DNA of 64,000 bases from Pseudomonadota bacterium (lineage in GTDB: Bacteria > Pseudomonadota > Alphaproteobacteria > Rhizobiales > Beijerinckiaceae): NCBI GenBank assembly GCA_021781815.1, contig JAJXWB010000006.1:1-64000 (forward strand). Reading direction: 5' to 3'. A program made the translations under genes and the position numbers. Numbering within the stretch: position 1 is the first letter of the stretch; the number at the start of each line of letters is the position of its first letter. The notes beneath the pieces were generated by a model. That model was not told the DNA's origin. It did not search any database and saw only the letters and a program-made list of their open reading frames with translations. Of this stretch, positions 25,637 through 33,766 are shown piece after piece.

Positions 25637-25984
25637 GCCACCCGCGATTGTCGACCTGCTTGCCGCGAAGGGTCGAGATTGGAAGGCTCTGGTCCCCGTC
25701 GAGGCCGAGCATGCGCTTGAGGTCGGGCATGCGATCGAGGCGCTCGCGCAATTTCTCGGCCTCGGCCGTCGCCTGATGACGACGGCGCGCCGGTCCACCA
25801 CATAGACGAGCCGTCGCGGCAATTGCGCGCCATGCGCAAGCGCGATCAGCCAGATCGCCATGACCGAGATCTTGCCAAGGCCGGTGGGAATATCGACAGC
25901 GCCGGGAATGTCGCCCCTGGCGAAATACTGCTCGTAAAGCCGCTTCTGCCAGGAGAACGGTTCGAAGCGGGTCAGTTTTTCAAA
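25637..25984 (-). pseudogene. cas3: Frameshifted fragment of type I-G (I-U) CRISPR Cas3 helicase
   Basis: Minus-strand translation gives LTRFEPFSWQKRLYEQYF, DIPTGLGKISVMAIWLIALA, LPRRLVYVVDRRAVV, and in the next frame QATAEAEKLRERL and LPISTLRGKQVDNRGWLE. These align with the N-terminal helicase part of type I-G/I-U Cas3. The frame breaks near 25777, where restoring one base would turn VVIRRR into VVDQAT. The Walker A lysine is followed by Ile instead of Thr. A stop lies at 25991-25993 with no start codon; the gene is truncated at both ends. No CRISPR array or other cas gene is visible. Confidence 0.75.
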
Positions 25985-26045
25985 TGCGTATCAAAAAAAT
26001 AAATCCACGATCAACTGTCCAAGTCGTCTGTCGCGGTAGTCTCCC

Positions 26046-26189
26046 TTACGTGCGTTGCGAAGTCCGCTTGAATGTGTCGGCGGTGACCGTTACCGCCGAT
26101 TGATGTCGCGTCTTGCGACAGGATCCCCGCCGCTTACGGGCCTTCACCCTGTCCAGACCCGCGCCACGTCGGGCATAGGCGAGTGTCAT
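26046..26189 (-). CDS. Possible 47-aa basic small protein
   Basis: An ORF too short for the track: ATG at 26189 is preceded by GGAGGCGGGG, and the product is very basic with no membrane segment. It lies downstream of the NRAMP gene on the same strand, within the otherwise gene-poor stretch 25985-26254. The good ribosome site is the only support, so it may be chance. Confidence 0.25.
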   Translation of the reverse strand: MTLAYARRGAGLDRVKARKRRGSCRKTRHQSAVTVTADTFKRTSQRT

Positions 26190-26254
26190 CCCCGCCTCCG
26201 GGCGTTCGGATCTGGCCGCATTCGCGGACCATCACGATCCGTCGGGTTGGCCCG

Positions 26255-27892
26255 TCAGACGTTGACCGCGAGTGCGATGATGCGCGCCAACACAAGGCCG
26301 CCTGCGAGGACGAGATAGGTCCGCAGGACGCCCATCCACAGCCGGCTTGCCTTCGACAGTCGCGCGGGCGGCAGCTTCCCGAGTGCAGGCATACGCCAGT
26401 GATTCCGGTTGTTCCTCAAACCAATCGCCGGTGCGGCGCGTGAGGAGACGCGCATCGCTCCTGTCACAAACGCCGCGACCATCGCCAGAACGACGCCGCC
26501 TGCGAGTATGCCAAGGATCACGGTCTCGTCTGTCTGCTCAGGGAACAAGACCGACGCCGTCAAGATCACGGACATGATGACGAGAACCGCAATCACCGCG
26601 CCCGTGAACAGATTAGCGGCGCGGCCGTTCACCCACGGGCCGAGCACGGCCTCGTCGTTGCACAGCAGGAGGAGGAACACGGTCGCGCTCGGCAGCAACA
26701 CGCCGGCGAGCGTCTGCACCGCGTTCGTCAGCAGGCCAAGCGGCGCGCCGGGTGTCAGCACCACGCCGGCGGCGATGATGATCAGCGCGGCGTAAACGGC
26801 GTAGAAGCCCTTCGCGTCCTGCGGCTTGCGGTGAAGCGAATGGCTCATGGAGAACACGTCGCCGATAGCGTAGGCCGTGGACAGCGAGACGGCGGACGCA
26901 CCGATGATGCTCGCGTCGATCAGAGCGATAGCGAAGAGCACCCCGGCGATGCGCCCCGAGTACGCCTCAAGACCTTTCGCCACCGCCGCCGCGTCGGTGA
27001 ATGCGCCGAACTCGGGACGACCGGCGAACACGGCAGCGGTGAATGCCATCATGGCGACCGCGCCGATCACGACGAGCACGATGCCGAGCCACAAGTCGAT
27101 GCGTTCATACTGAATGAAGCGCGGCGTGATCCGCTTGTCGATCACGTAGCTCTGCTGGAAAAACAATTGCCACGGCGCGACCGTCGTCCCGACGATTGCG
27201 ATGATCAGCAGCATGACCTCGCTCAGCTTGCCGCCCTCAGGCAGGCGCGGAATGAAGAAATCGCGCGCGACTTCGCCCATCGGCGGATGAGCCATCACGA
27301 ACACCGGGATCAGGACGAGGCTCCCGGCGACCAACGCCAGCGCGAACCGCTCGAACCGGCGGAAATCGCCCGTGCTGACCGCGCCCATGATGGCGACGGC
27401 CGACAGCGCGACGCCCAACTCCTTGGGGACACCCAGATAGGACAGGCCGAGCGCGATGCCGATGAACTCGGTTACGATGGTCAGGGCGTTGAGCAGGAAC
27501 AGGTCTATGACGCTGAACGCACCCCAGAACTTGCCGAACCGCTCGAAGATCAACCGCGCATGGCCGACGCCCGTCACCGCCCCGAGGCGCAGCACCATCT
27601 CCTGATTGACGTAGAGGACGGGCACCAACAGCAGCAGCGTCCACAGCAGCGCCGTACCATAGTTCTGGCCAGCCTGCGTATAGGTGCCGAATGCGCCGGC
27701 GTCATTGTCGCCGACCATGACGATCAGGCCGGGGCCGATGATCGCCATCAGCGTCCGCAGGCGGGCTTTCCAGCCTTCGCGCGGACCTGTGTCGTGTTGG
27801 AGAATGGTGCCCAGCGCGCCTCGAATATTGCCGACGTGGGCTGCGTCGAGGACCGCGCCTTGGGCCTCGTCGGCTCTTATATGTGTATTCAT
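26255..27892 (-). CDS. Divergent NRAMP-family divalent metal transporter
   Basis: The product is 545 residues with about 11 hydrophobic helices. GPGLIVMVGDNDAGAFGTY at residues 53-71 occupies the position of the NRAMP helix-1 metal site, where canonical MntH has DPGN. The helix-6 site reads GTTVAPWQLFFQQS instead of the MPHN type, so the conserved methionine is missing. Such changes occur in NRAMP-related transporters with altered selectivity (for example Mg2+). Substrate is therefore open. At least two very small ORFs precede it on the same strand. Confidence 0.85.
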   Translation of the reverse strand: MNTHIRADEAQGAVLDAAHVGNIRGALGTILQHDTGPREGWKARLRTLMAIIGPGLIVMVGDNDAGAFGTYTQAGQNYGTALLWTLLLLVPVLYVNQEMVLRLGAVTGVGHARLIFERFGKFWGAFSVIDLFLLNALTIVTEFIGIALGLSYLGVPKELGVALSAVAIMGAVSTGDFRRFERFALALVAGSLVLIPVFVMAHPPMGEVARDFFIPRLPEGGKLSEVMLLIIAIVGTTVAPWQLFFQQSYVIDKRITPRFIQYERIDLWLGIVLVVIGAVAMMAFTAAVFAGRPEFGAFTDAAAVAKGLEAYSGRIAGVLFAIALIDASIIGASAVSLSTAYAIGDVFSMSHSLHRKPQDAKGFYAVYAALIIIAAGVVLTPGAPLGLLTNAVQTLAGVLLPSATVFLLLLCNDEAVLGPWVNGRAANLFTGAVIAVLVIMSVILTASVLFPEQTDETVILGILAGGVVLAMVAAFVTGAMRVSSRAAPAIGLRNNRNHWRMPALGKLPPARLSKASRLWMGVLRTYLVLAGGLVLARIIALAVNV

Positions 27893-27949
27893 CGCTCTTG
27901 CTCCTGCGCCGGTCTCAAGAACCGGGCTGGCCGAGCGATGCAGATACGC
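27893..27949 (-). promoter_or_regulatory. Hairpin-forming leader directly before the NRAMP start
   Basis: Between the 34-codon ORF and the transporter ATG, CCGGT/ACCGG (17-nt hairpin around CTTGAGACC-type loop) lies just upstream of GGAGCAAGAGCG, the ribosome site. A second pair GAGCG/CGCTC overlaps the end of the small ORF. Folding could affect access to the ribosome site. Confidence 0.35.
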
Positions 27950-28054
27950 TCAGGCCCGCCGTGCGGCGCGAAATTGGGGTGTTGTCTCTTTGATTCGTCC
28001 GCTCACCAGCGCGCACGGGGCGCTACCGATGAGCCAACGCGAGTGGTCGTTCAT
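27950..28054 (-). CDS. Possible 34-aa small protein in the NRAMP leader
   Basis: An ORF below the track cutoff: ATG at 28054 is preceded by AAAGGAAAGCACG and encodes MNDHSRWLIGSAPCALVSG and a basic tail, stopping 57 bases before the NRAMP start. It follows the 78-aa ORF by 11 bases on the same strand. It could be a structural gene or a regulatory upstream ORF. I recognise no family. Confidence 0.4.
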   Translation of the reverse strand: MNDHSRWLIGSAPCALVSGRIKETTPQFRAARRA

Positions 28055-28065
28055 CGTGCTTTCCT

Positions 28066-28302
28066 TTAGGCCGCGAGGCGCATGCCGAATGCCCGGCGCG
28101 CGTCATCGCGGCCGGTGCAAGGTCGATCATCGGCCGATTGCACGCCATCGGACGAACGCCAGCGGCAGATGAGACGACCGGTCGCCGGGTCAGGCGTCCA
28201 TGCGCAGACCAGCGCGGCGGAGCGGCGCGCGATCACAGGATTGTGGGGCGGAAGTTCGAAGATGCGACGGTTCGCCGCATGCAGACGGACGATCTTGTTC
28301 AT
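28066..28302 (-). CDS. Small protein of 78 aa upstream of NRAMP
   Basis: ATG at 28302 is preceded by AAGGAGGTGAGCC, one of the best ribosome sites in the window. The product starts MNKIVRLHAANRRIFELPP, has two cysteines (LVCAWTP and RLICRW), and a charged C-terminus. It is soluble and basic. The ribosome site plus its place 11 bases before another small ORF argue it is translated. I recognise no family. The overlapping plus-strand ORFs are shadows. Confidence 0.55.
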   Translation of the reverse strand: MNKIVRLHAANRRIFELPPHNPVIARRSAALVCAWTPDPATGRLICRWRSSDGVQSADDRPCTGRDDARRAFGMRLAA

Positions 28303-28315
28303 GGCTCACCTCCTT

Positions 28316-28390
28316 GTCCGCGATGGGAGGCGAGCGACAGGACCGAGGCTAGGTCAGCCTCGCTCCTCTCACTCAGTCACCCTGCGGACA
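28316..28390 (-). ncRNA. Candidate structured 5' leader (cis-regulatory RNA) before the small-ORF/NRAMP operon
   Basis: On the minus strand TGTCCGC and GCGGACA form a 7-bp outer stem that encloses a CGAGGCT/AGCCTCG hairpin (7 bp) and additional GAGG/CCTC pairing. The outer stem ends immediately before the AAGGAGGTG ribosome site of the 78-aa ORF. A 22-codon ORF (28369-28437) ends inside the structure. It matches no riboswitch class I can recall. This is a structural inference by eye. Confidence 0.35.
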
Positions 28391-28450
28391 GGCGCTTTTT
28401 GGTTCGACGCCATCAGACCGATCAACGCAGCCGTCATAGCGCCGGAGTTG

Positions 28451-28669
28451 CTACTGCCCATGTCTCTTTCTGGGTTGCGGAACTGTCGGGACGCAGGAAG
28501 TGCCCGAAGCGCCGCCTATGAACCTTGTATTCAAAGTGGTCAAGCAAAAATGTTTCGAAGCAATGAAAGGTGGTCTTTGACCGGTAGTCCCGATCTCGAA
28601 ATCGGCATTGAGTTCGGCTTTAGCCTTCGGGCTATTCAACCAGCCGGGAAGTTCCGTCATCGCGGACAT
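28451..28669 (-). CDS. Small protein of 72 aa
   Basis: ATG at 28669 is preceded by GCGGAGGTGAACG, an excellent ribosome site. The product begins MSAMTELPGWLNSPKAKAEL, is soluble and contains two cysteines. It lies upstream of the structured leader and 78-aa ORF on the same strand. I recognise no family. Codon use is less GC-biased than neighbours, which may indicate recent acquisition. Confidence 0.45.
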   Translation of the reverse strand: MSAMTELPGWLNSPKAKAELNADFEIGTTGQRPPFIASKHFCLTTLNTRFIGGASGTSCVPTVPQPRKRHGQ

Positions 28670-28920
28670 CGTTCACCTCCGCGCAAATTAAGCGGATGAC
28701 GTGCCCGCGCAATAGAACACCGTTGCTGGACGCCTTCTCCGATTGCGTCATAAGGCCCCCGCCGGTTTGCAGACCCGCGGGGTTTTCATGACAGGCGCTG
28801 TTCTCCGGGATTGCGGCGAGGCGGCCAGCCCGCGGCGATACAATGAGGCCCGGGCGCGCCGCACGGACTCAGATTCGTCATCGCGTGACATGAGCCTTTT
28901 GACGCCGCGCGGCGTCCGCG
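28670..28920. other. Gene-free stretch between the small-ORF cluster and the catabolic operon end
   Basis: No ORF here has both a ribosome site and a plausible product. A short hairpin CCCCGC/GCGGGG followed by TTTT lies at 28757-28786 on the plus strand, but no plus-strand gene ends before it. Confidence 0.4.
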
Positions 28921-30504
28921 TCAGTTCACGCGCCGGTCTTTCCCGGCCCAGTAGGGCTCACGCAATTCCCGTTTCAGAATCTTCCCGGAGGGGTTGCGCG
29001 GCAGCGCCTCGATGAAATCGACGCTGCGCGGCGACTTGTAGCCGGCGATGCGAGTTCGGGCGAAGGCGATGATATCGTCGGCCGTCGCCTCCTGTCCTTC
29101 CTTCAGCACGACGACAGCCTTCACGGATTCGCCCCAGGTGTCGTCGGGCACGCCGATAACCGCGACCTCAGCCACCGCGGGATGGCCGAAGATCGCATTC
29201 TCGACTTCGGCGGGATAAATGTTTTCCGCGCCGGAAATGATCATGTCCTTCACGCGGTCATGCACATAAACGTAACCGTCTTCGTCGAGATAGCCGGCGT
29301 CGCCGGTGCGCAGCCATCCGTCCTTCGCCATGGCGCGCGCTGTCGCCTCCGGTAGATTCCAGTAGCCACTCATGTTCGCCATCGAGCGCGTTGCGATCTC
29401 GCCGACCTCGTGCGGCCGCAATTGCCTGCCTGCGTCGTCGAGAATAGCGATTTCGACGCCCGGCAAAGGTTTGCCCGCCGATCGCATGCGTGGCGAGCCC
29501 TCGGGCGTATGGTCCTCCGGTTCGAGTGCGACGATCGTCCCGGTCGTCTCGGTCATGCCATACATTTGCACGAAGCCGCACTTGAACACATCCATGCACT
29601 CCCGGAGCAGGTCGAGCGGGATCGGCGAGGCGCCGTACATCATGTATTTGAGCCGCGAAAAGTCGACCTGCCGCGCCTGCGGCAGACGCACGATGAATTG
29701 CATGGCCGCCGGCACGAGGAAGAGCTTGGATACGCGGTGCCTGACGAAATCGTCGAGGATGGTCACGGGATTGAACTCGCGCGTGATGACGCATTTTCCT
29801 CCGTTGTAGGAGGCCCAGACGAGAATGCCGGAACCGCCGATGTGAAACACCGGCATGGGAACCAGCCATACGTCGTCGGGCGAGGCGAGGTTCCACTGGC
29901 GCACGTCGGATGAATCGCGCTGACGCATGCCCAGGAGATTGCGGTTGGTAAGCATCGCGCCCTTGGGATGGCCGGTGGTGCCTGACGTGTAGAGTTGGAT
30001 CGCGACGTCGTCCTCGCTCTCGGCCCTGTCAGGCCGCGCATCGCTCTGGGCGCGCCTCCATTGCTGAAAATCCAGCCACTCGGTCGTTGCGCCATCCATC
30101 GACACGATGCGCCGGACCGACTTCAGTTCCCCCGCAAACTTGCGTACGCCCTCGATGAACTCCGGACCGACGAACAGCACTTCCGCCTGGCAGTCATTGA
30201 TGATGTAGGCCATTTCAGGCGCCGCGAGCCGCCAGTTGACCGGCGCCAGAATCGCGCGCGCCTTGGCCGCGCCGAAGAACAATTCATAATACAGATCGCT
30301 GTTCTTGCCGACGTAGGCGACGTGTTTCTGCGGCTCGACGCCGAGCGCGATCAGGCCATTGGCGACCTGATTGGTGTGTCGCTCGAACTCCGCGAACGTC
30401 GTATCGCGCCCTTCGAAATGCGCAGCGATCGCATCGCCGCGAATCGCGGCGTTCTTGCGCGCCACGTCGCCGAGAACCTTCGGCGCGAATTCTTCCGTGA
30501 ACAT
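28921..30504 (-). CDS. Acyl-CoA synthetase (AMP-forming)
   Basis: The product is 527 residues of the ANL superfamily. The phosphate-binding loop LYTSGTTGHPKGAMLT, the A5 motif MYGMTETTG, the GWLRTGDAGYLDEDGY motif and the C-terminal NPSGKILKRELR with the catalytic lysine are all intact, so it should be an active medium- or long-chain acyl-CoA ligase. It is the last gene of the operon that runs from livH and would activate the imported acid. A AAGGAAC ribosome site precedes the ATG. Confidence 0.92.
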   Translation of the reverse strand: MFTEEFAPKVLGDVARKNAAIRGDAIAAHFEGRDTTFAEFERHTNQVANGLIALGVEPQKHVAYVGKNSDLYYELFFGAAKARAILAPVNWRLAAPEMAYIINDCQAEVLFVGPEFIEGVRKFAGELKSVRRIVSMDGATTEWLDFQQWRRAQSDARPDRAESEDDVAIQLYTSGTTGHPKGAMLTNRNLLGMRQRDSSDVRQWNLASPDDVWLVPMPVFHIGGSGILVWASYNGGKCVITREFNPVTILDDFVRHRVSKLFLVPAAMQFIVRLPQARQVDFSRLKYMMYGASPIPLDLLRECMDVFKCGFVQMYGMTETTGTIVALEPEDHTPEGSPRMRSAGKPLPGVEIAILDDAGRQLRPHEVGEIATRSMANMSGYWNLPEATARAMAKDGWLRTGDAGYLDEDGYVYVHDRVKDMIISGAENIYPAEVENAIFGHPAVAEVAVIGVPDDTWGESVKAVVVLKEGQEATADDIIAFARTRIAGYKSPRSVDFIEALPRNPSGKILKRELREPYWAGKDRRVN

Positions 30505-30521
30505 CTGCTTTGTTCCTTGCG

Positions 30522-31727
30522 TCAGAGACCGATCACGACCTTGGCGATGATGTCGCGCTGCACTTCCGACGTGCCCCCGAAAATCGTATAGGCGCGCCCA
30601 TTCAGATATTCCGGCAGCGCGGCCAGCGCGTCTTCTTCGAGCATGGCAGGCTGATTCAGTTCGTGCAGCGGACGTCGTGGCTCCCAGACGAGAGCGTCCT
30701 CGCAGAGCACATCGACAGCGAGCGACGTGATCGCCTGCTTCAATTCGCTGTTGCGCAACTTGGAAATTGACGATGAGACCGAACCCGGATTCTGACCGGT
30801 CTGCAGGCTCGACATGAGGCGTAGCTCGGTCATTTCGAGCGCGTCTATATCGATCTCGATCTGCGACAGGCGAAGCGCAATCGAATGATCGAGCGACGCC
30901 GACGAGCCATTGCCGGAATAGCGGCGGGCCAGTCTCTCAACGTGCCGAAGCCCCGCGCGCAGACGCCCGGACGCCATAGCGCCGCCGCGTTCGAATTCCA
31001 GCAGGTATTTCCCATAGGACCAGCCTTGTCCTTCAGCCCCGATCCGGTTCGCCACGGGCACGCGCACATCATCGAAGAACACCTGGTTGGTCTCATGGTC
31101 GCCGCCGATCGTCAGGATCGGGCGCACGGTGATGCCGGGCGTGTCCATATCGATCAGGATGAAGCTGATGCCATCCTGTTTCCTCGGCTCATCCGACGTG
31201 CGCACCAGCGCGAACATGCGATTGGCGAAATGCGCGTGCGACGTCCAGATCTTCGAGCCATTGACGACATAGTGATCGCCGTCGCGCGCCGCGCGCGTCT
31301 TCAACGAGGCGAGGTCGGACCCCGCGCCCGGCTCCGAATAGCCTTGGCACCAGTAATCGTCGGCGCTCAGGATGCGCGGCAGGTAGAATTCCTTTTGCGC
31401 CTGCGTTCCGAATTTCATGATCACCGGCCCGACCATGCGCAGGCCCATCGGCTGGAGCGGCGGACTGCCAGCGCGCGCCGCTTCGATCTCGAAGATGTAG
31501 CGCTGCGTGAGCGACCAACCCGTACCGCCATACTCCTTGGGCCAGGACGGCGCCCCCCAACCCCTGTCGTTCAGGATGCGCTGCCAGCGCCTGTGAATGT
31601 CCGGCTCCGAAAAGACGCTCGCCGTCAGAGCGTTTGCGCGGCGCAGGTCCGACGCCAGCTTTTCATCGAGGAACGCGCGAACTTCCGCCTGAAACGCGCG
31701 CTCTTCCGGAGAAAATTCAAGATTCAT
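30522..31727 (-). CDS. Acyl-CoA dehydrogenase
   Basis: The product is 401 residues. N-terminal FSPEERAFQAEVRAFLDEKL, the FAD-binding YCQGYSEPGAGSDLAS-like segment (WCQGYSEPGAGSDLA) and the C-terminal TIFGGTSEVQRDIIAK are acyl-CoA dehydrogenase hallmarks. The residue at the MCAD catalytic glutamate position is Gly (FGGTSE), as in several long-chain or heteromeric clades. It lies next to a second dehydrogenase gene, suggesting a two-subunit enzyme. An AGGAGG site precedes the ATG. Confidence 0.9.
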   Translation of the reverse strand: MNLEFSPEERAFQAEVRAFLDEKLASDLRRANALTASVFSEPDIHRRWQRILNDRGWGAPSWPKEYGGTGWSLTQRYIFEIEAARAGSPPLQPMGLRMVGPVIMKFGTQAQKEFYLPRILSADDYWCQGYSEPGAGSDLASLKTRAARDGDHYVVNGSKIWTSHAHFANRMFALVRTSDEPRKQDGISFILIDMDTPGITVRPILTIGGDHETNQVFFDDVRVPVANRIGAEGQGWSYGKYLLEFERGGAMASGRLRAGLRHVERLARRYSGNGSSASLDHSIALRLSQIEIDIDALEMTELRLMSSLQTGQNPGSVSSSISKLRNSELKQAITSLAVDVLCEDALVWEPRRPLHELNQPAMLEEDALAALPEYLNGRAYTIFGGTSEVQRDIIAKVVIGL

Positions 31728-31736
31728 CTCGGCCTC

Positions 31737-32858
31737 CTAGTCTGCCCGTGATAAACGGGCGGAGAGCGCGGCGTGCTGGCGCAGGTGATGTTCGGGACTG
31801 CCGATGATCGCGTCGAGCGCGACAATGCGCTTGAGATAGGCGCCAATCTGCAGTTCGTCGGTAACGCCCATACCGCCATGCAATTGAATGGCCTGCTCGG
31901 CGACGAAGCGCCCGCCCCTACTGATTTTGGCCCACGCGCCGGCGATCGCGCGGGCGCGCTGCGCCGCATCGTCGTCGGCTGCATACAACGCGGCTCGCAG
32001 GGCCATTGCGCGCGCTTCCTCGCACTGGACCGCCATGTCGGCGATGCGGTGGCGCAGCGCCTGGTTCGCCGCCAGCGGCTTGCCGAACTGCACACGAATC
32101 TTCACATACTCGATTGTCGCCGCCGCAGCCGCATCCATCAGGCCGACAACCTCGGCGCACCAGGCGGCCACAGCATGATCGAAACCGCGCTCGATCTGCG
32201 CCAGCGCATTCTCGTCGGCGCCGAGCAAAGCATCGGCAGGCAACTTCACGTCGTTCAGCGTGAGGCGCGCGGCAGACGCGCCATCGACGGTTCGATACGT
32301 TTCGAGGACAACGCCGGCCTGGCCTGGCTCAACAAGGAACAGGCCGATCCCATTGGCGTCGTCGAGCGAACCGCGGATCCGGGCAGAGACGATCAGACGG
32401 TCGGCTTCGCCGGCGCCCAGCGCCGCGATCTTGCGGCCCGACAATCTCCATCCGCCGTCATCGCGGGTCGCCCCTGCGCCGACATGTCGAAGATCGTGCC
32501 GCGCGCCCTGCTCGGCGTGCGCCAGCGCGAGCGTGGCGCCCCCCACCGAGAGGCTGGGCAGAATCGCGCGCTTCTGCTCGTTCGAGCCCGCCGAGGCGAC
32601 GATGCCTCCACACAGAACGATGCACGGTATGTAGGGTGTCGCAACGAGATGACGGCCGAAGGCCTCGGCGAGGATGCCGACGTCGACTGCGCCCTGTCCA
32701 AGTCCGCCATGTTCCTCCGGCGCCGGCAGGGCGAGCCAGCCGAGGCCGGCCATCTCCTGCCAGAGACCGCTCGCGTCCTTTCTCTGCGCGCGTGTGGCGA
32801 GCAGGCCATGGGCGCTCTCCGCCAGCAATTTCTGTTCGTCGGAATAGGCGAGATCCAT
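31737..32858 (-). CDS. Acyl-CoA dehydrogenase, partner subunit
   Basis: The product is 373 residues. It has the family fold signatures GGLGQGAVDVGILAEAFGRHL, FAVEQAIQLHGGMGVTDE-like (VAEQAIQLHGGMG) and a short C-terminus without the EGT motif. Lower conservation of active-site segments relative to the preceding paralogue fits the non-catalytic or partner subunit of a heteromeric dehydrogenase. It starts 3 bases after the enoyl-CoA hydratase stop and ends 9 bases before the other dehydrogenase. Confidence 0.87.
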   Translation of the reverse strand: MDLAYSDEQKLLAESAHGLLATRAQRKDASGLWQEMAGLGWLALPAPEEHGGLGQGAVDVGILAEAFGRHLVATPYIPCIVLCGGIVASAGSNEQKRAILPSLSVGGATLALAHAEQGARHDLRHVGAGATRDDGGWRLSGRKIAALGAGEADRLIVSARIRGSLDDANGIGLFLVEPGQAGVVLETYRTVDGASAARLTLNDVKLPADALLGADENALAQIERGFDHAVAAWCAEVVGLMDAAAAATIEYVKIRVQFGKPLAANQALRHRIADMAVQCEEARAMALRAALYAADDDAAQRARAIAGAWAKISRGGRFVAEQAIQLHGGMGVTDELQIGAYLKRIVALDAIIGSPEHHLRQHAALSARLSRAD

Positions 32859-32861
32859 GGC

Positions 32862-33707
32862 TCACGACTTCTTTCTGACAGATGGATGCAGGCCGGACGG
32901 ATCGACCAGCGTTCCGAACTGCAGCATGTTGTGGGCGTGGCAAAGGTGATGCAGGCCGAATGCCTGCTCGATCGCACTGTTCTGCCCCATGATGTCGAGC
33001 GTGCGATTGACGGCTTCCTTCACCGTCTTCACCGCGAACGATGGTTTGGCTGCGATCCTTTCGGCGAGATCCAGCACGAAACGATCGAGATCGCCGCGCG
33101 GCACGACATGGTTCACCATTCCGAGGCGATGCGCCTCCGCCGCGCTCCAGGACTCAGCGGTCCACAGGAGTTCTTTCGCCTTGCGCGGTCCAAGTTCCCA
33201 AGGATGCACGAACCATTCGACGCCGCACACGCCCATGGTCACGACAGGATCGCAGAATTGCGCGTCGTCGCTGGCGACGATCAGATCGCATGCCCAGGCG
33301 AGCATCAACCCGCCGGCGATGCATTTTCCCTGCACGGCAGCAATCGTTGGCTTGGCCAGGTTGCGCCAGCGACGCGTATTCTGCAGGTATATTTCCTGCT
33401 CGCGCGCATAGCGGCCCTCGGCGCCCGGCGCGGCGAATCCGCCCCAGGTCGACACGACCGGATAATCCTTGCCGAGCTGCTTCTCCGTTGCGTCGCGCAG
33501 ATCATGGCCTGCGGAAAAATGCGGATCGGCGCCGGCAAGAATGATGACCTTCACTGCATCATCGGCAACCGCGCGCGCGAATGCAGCGTCGAGTTCATAG
33601 GTCATGTCGAGATTCTGCGCATTGCGCGCATCAGGCCGGTTCATGACGATGCGTGCGACGCCATCGGCCGGCGTTTCATAGAGCAGGGTCGAAAGGGGAT
33701 CCGGCAT
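32862..33707 (-). CDS. Enoyl-CoA hydratase/isomerase family protein
   Basis: The product is 281 residues of the crotonase fold: VARIVMNRPDARNAQ, HFSAGHDLRD and AVQGKCIAGGLMLAWACDLIVAS form the CoA-binding and oxyanion-hole motifs. Catalytic glutamates of classical hydratases are not obvious, and the GVEWFVHPWELG segment differs, so the exact reaction (hydration, isomerisation or hydrolysis) is open. The start is set by GGAGAGCAC before ATG 33707; the longer track start lies upstream in the leader. Confidence 0.87.
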   Translation of the reverse strand: MPDPLSTLLYETPADGVARIVMNRPDARNAQNLDMTYELDAAFARAVADDAVKVIILAGADPHFSAGHDLRDATEKQLGKDYPVVSTWGGFAAPGAEGRYAREQEIYLQNTRRWRNLAKPTIAAVQGKCIAGGLMLAWACDLIVASDDAQFCDPVVTMGVCGVEWFVHPWELGPRKAKELLWTAESWSAAEAHRLGMVNHVVPRGDLDRFVLDLAERIAAKPSFAVKTVKEAVNRTLDIMGQNSAIEQAFGLHHLCHAHNMLQFGTLVDPSGLHPSVRKKS

Positions 33708-33766
33708 GTGCTCTCCGGTTTGACGGAAAACAGGGCCGGCGGGACGCGCCGGCCCTTGCGAAGGGT

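Noticed and set aside
25474-25839. 121-aa minus-strand ORF spanning tRNA-Met
   Set aside because: A composite of frameshifted Cas3 and recombinase remnants reading into the tRNA complement; not an intact gene.
27905-27975. Plus-strand GATACGCTCAGGCCC resembling the M-box Mg2+ riboswitch element
   Set aside because: Only about 15 bases match, on the strand opposite to the NRAMP gene, and the following conserved M-box core is missing.
26831-28069. 412-aa plus-strand ORF
   Set aside because: His/Asp/Arg-rich shadow of the NRAMP gene.
28757-28786. Hairpin with TTTT on the plus strand
   Set aside because: Only a 6-bp stem and four T, and no plus-strand gene ends before it, so it is not annotated as a terminator.
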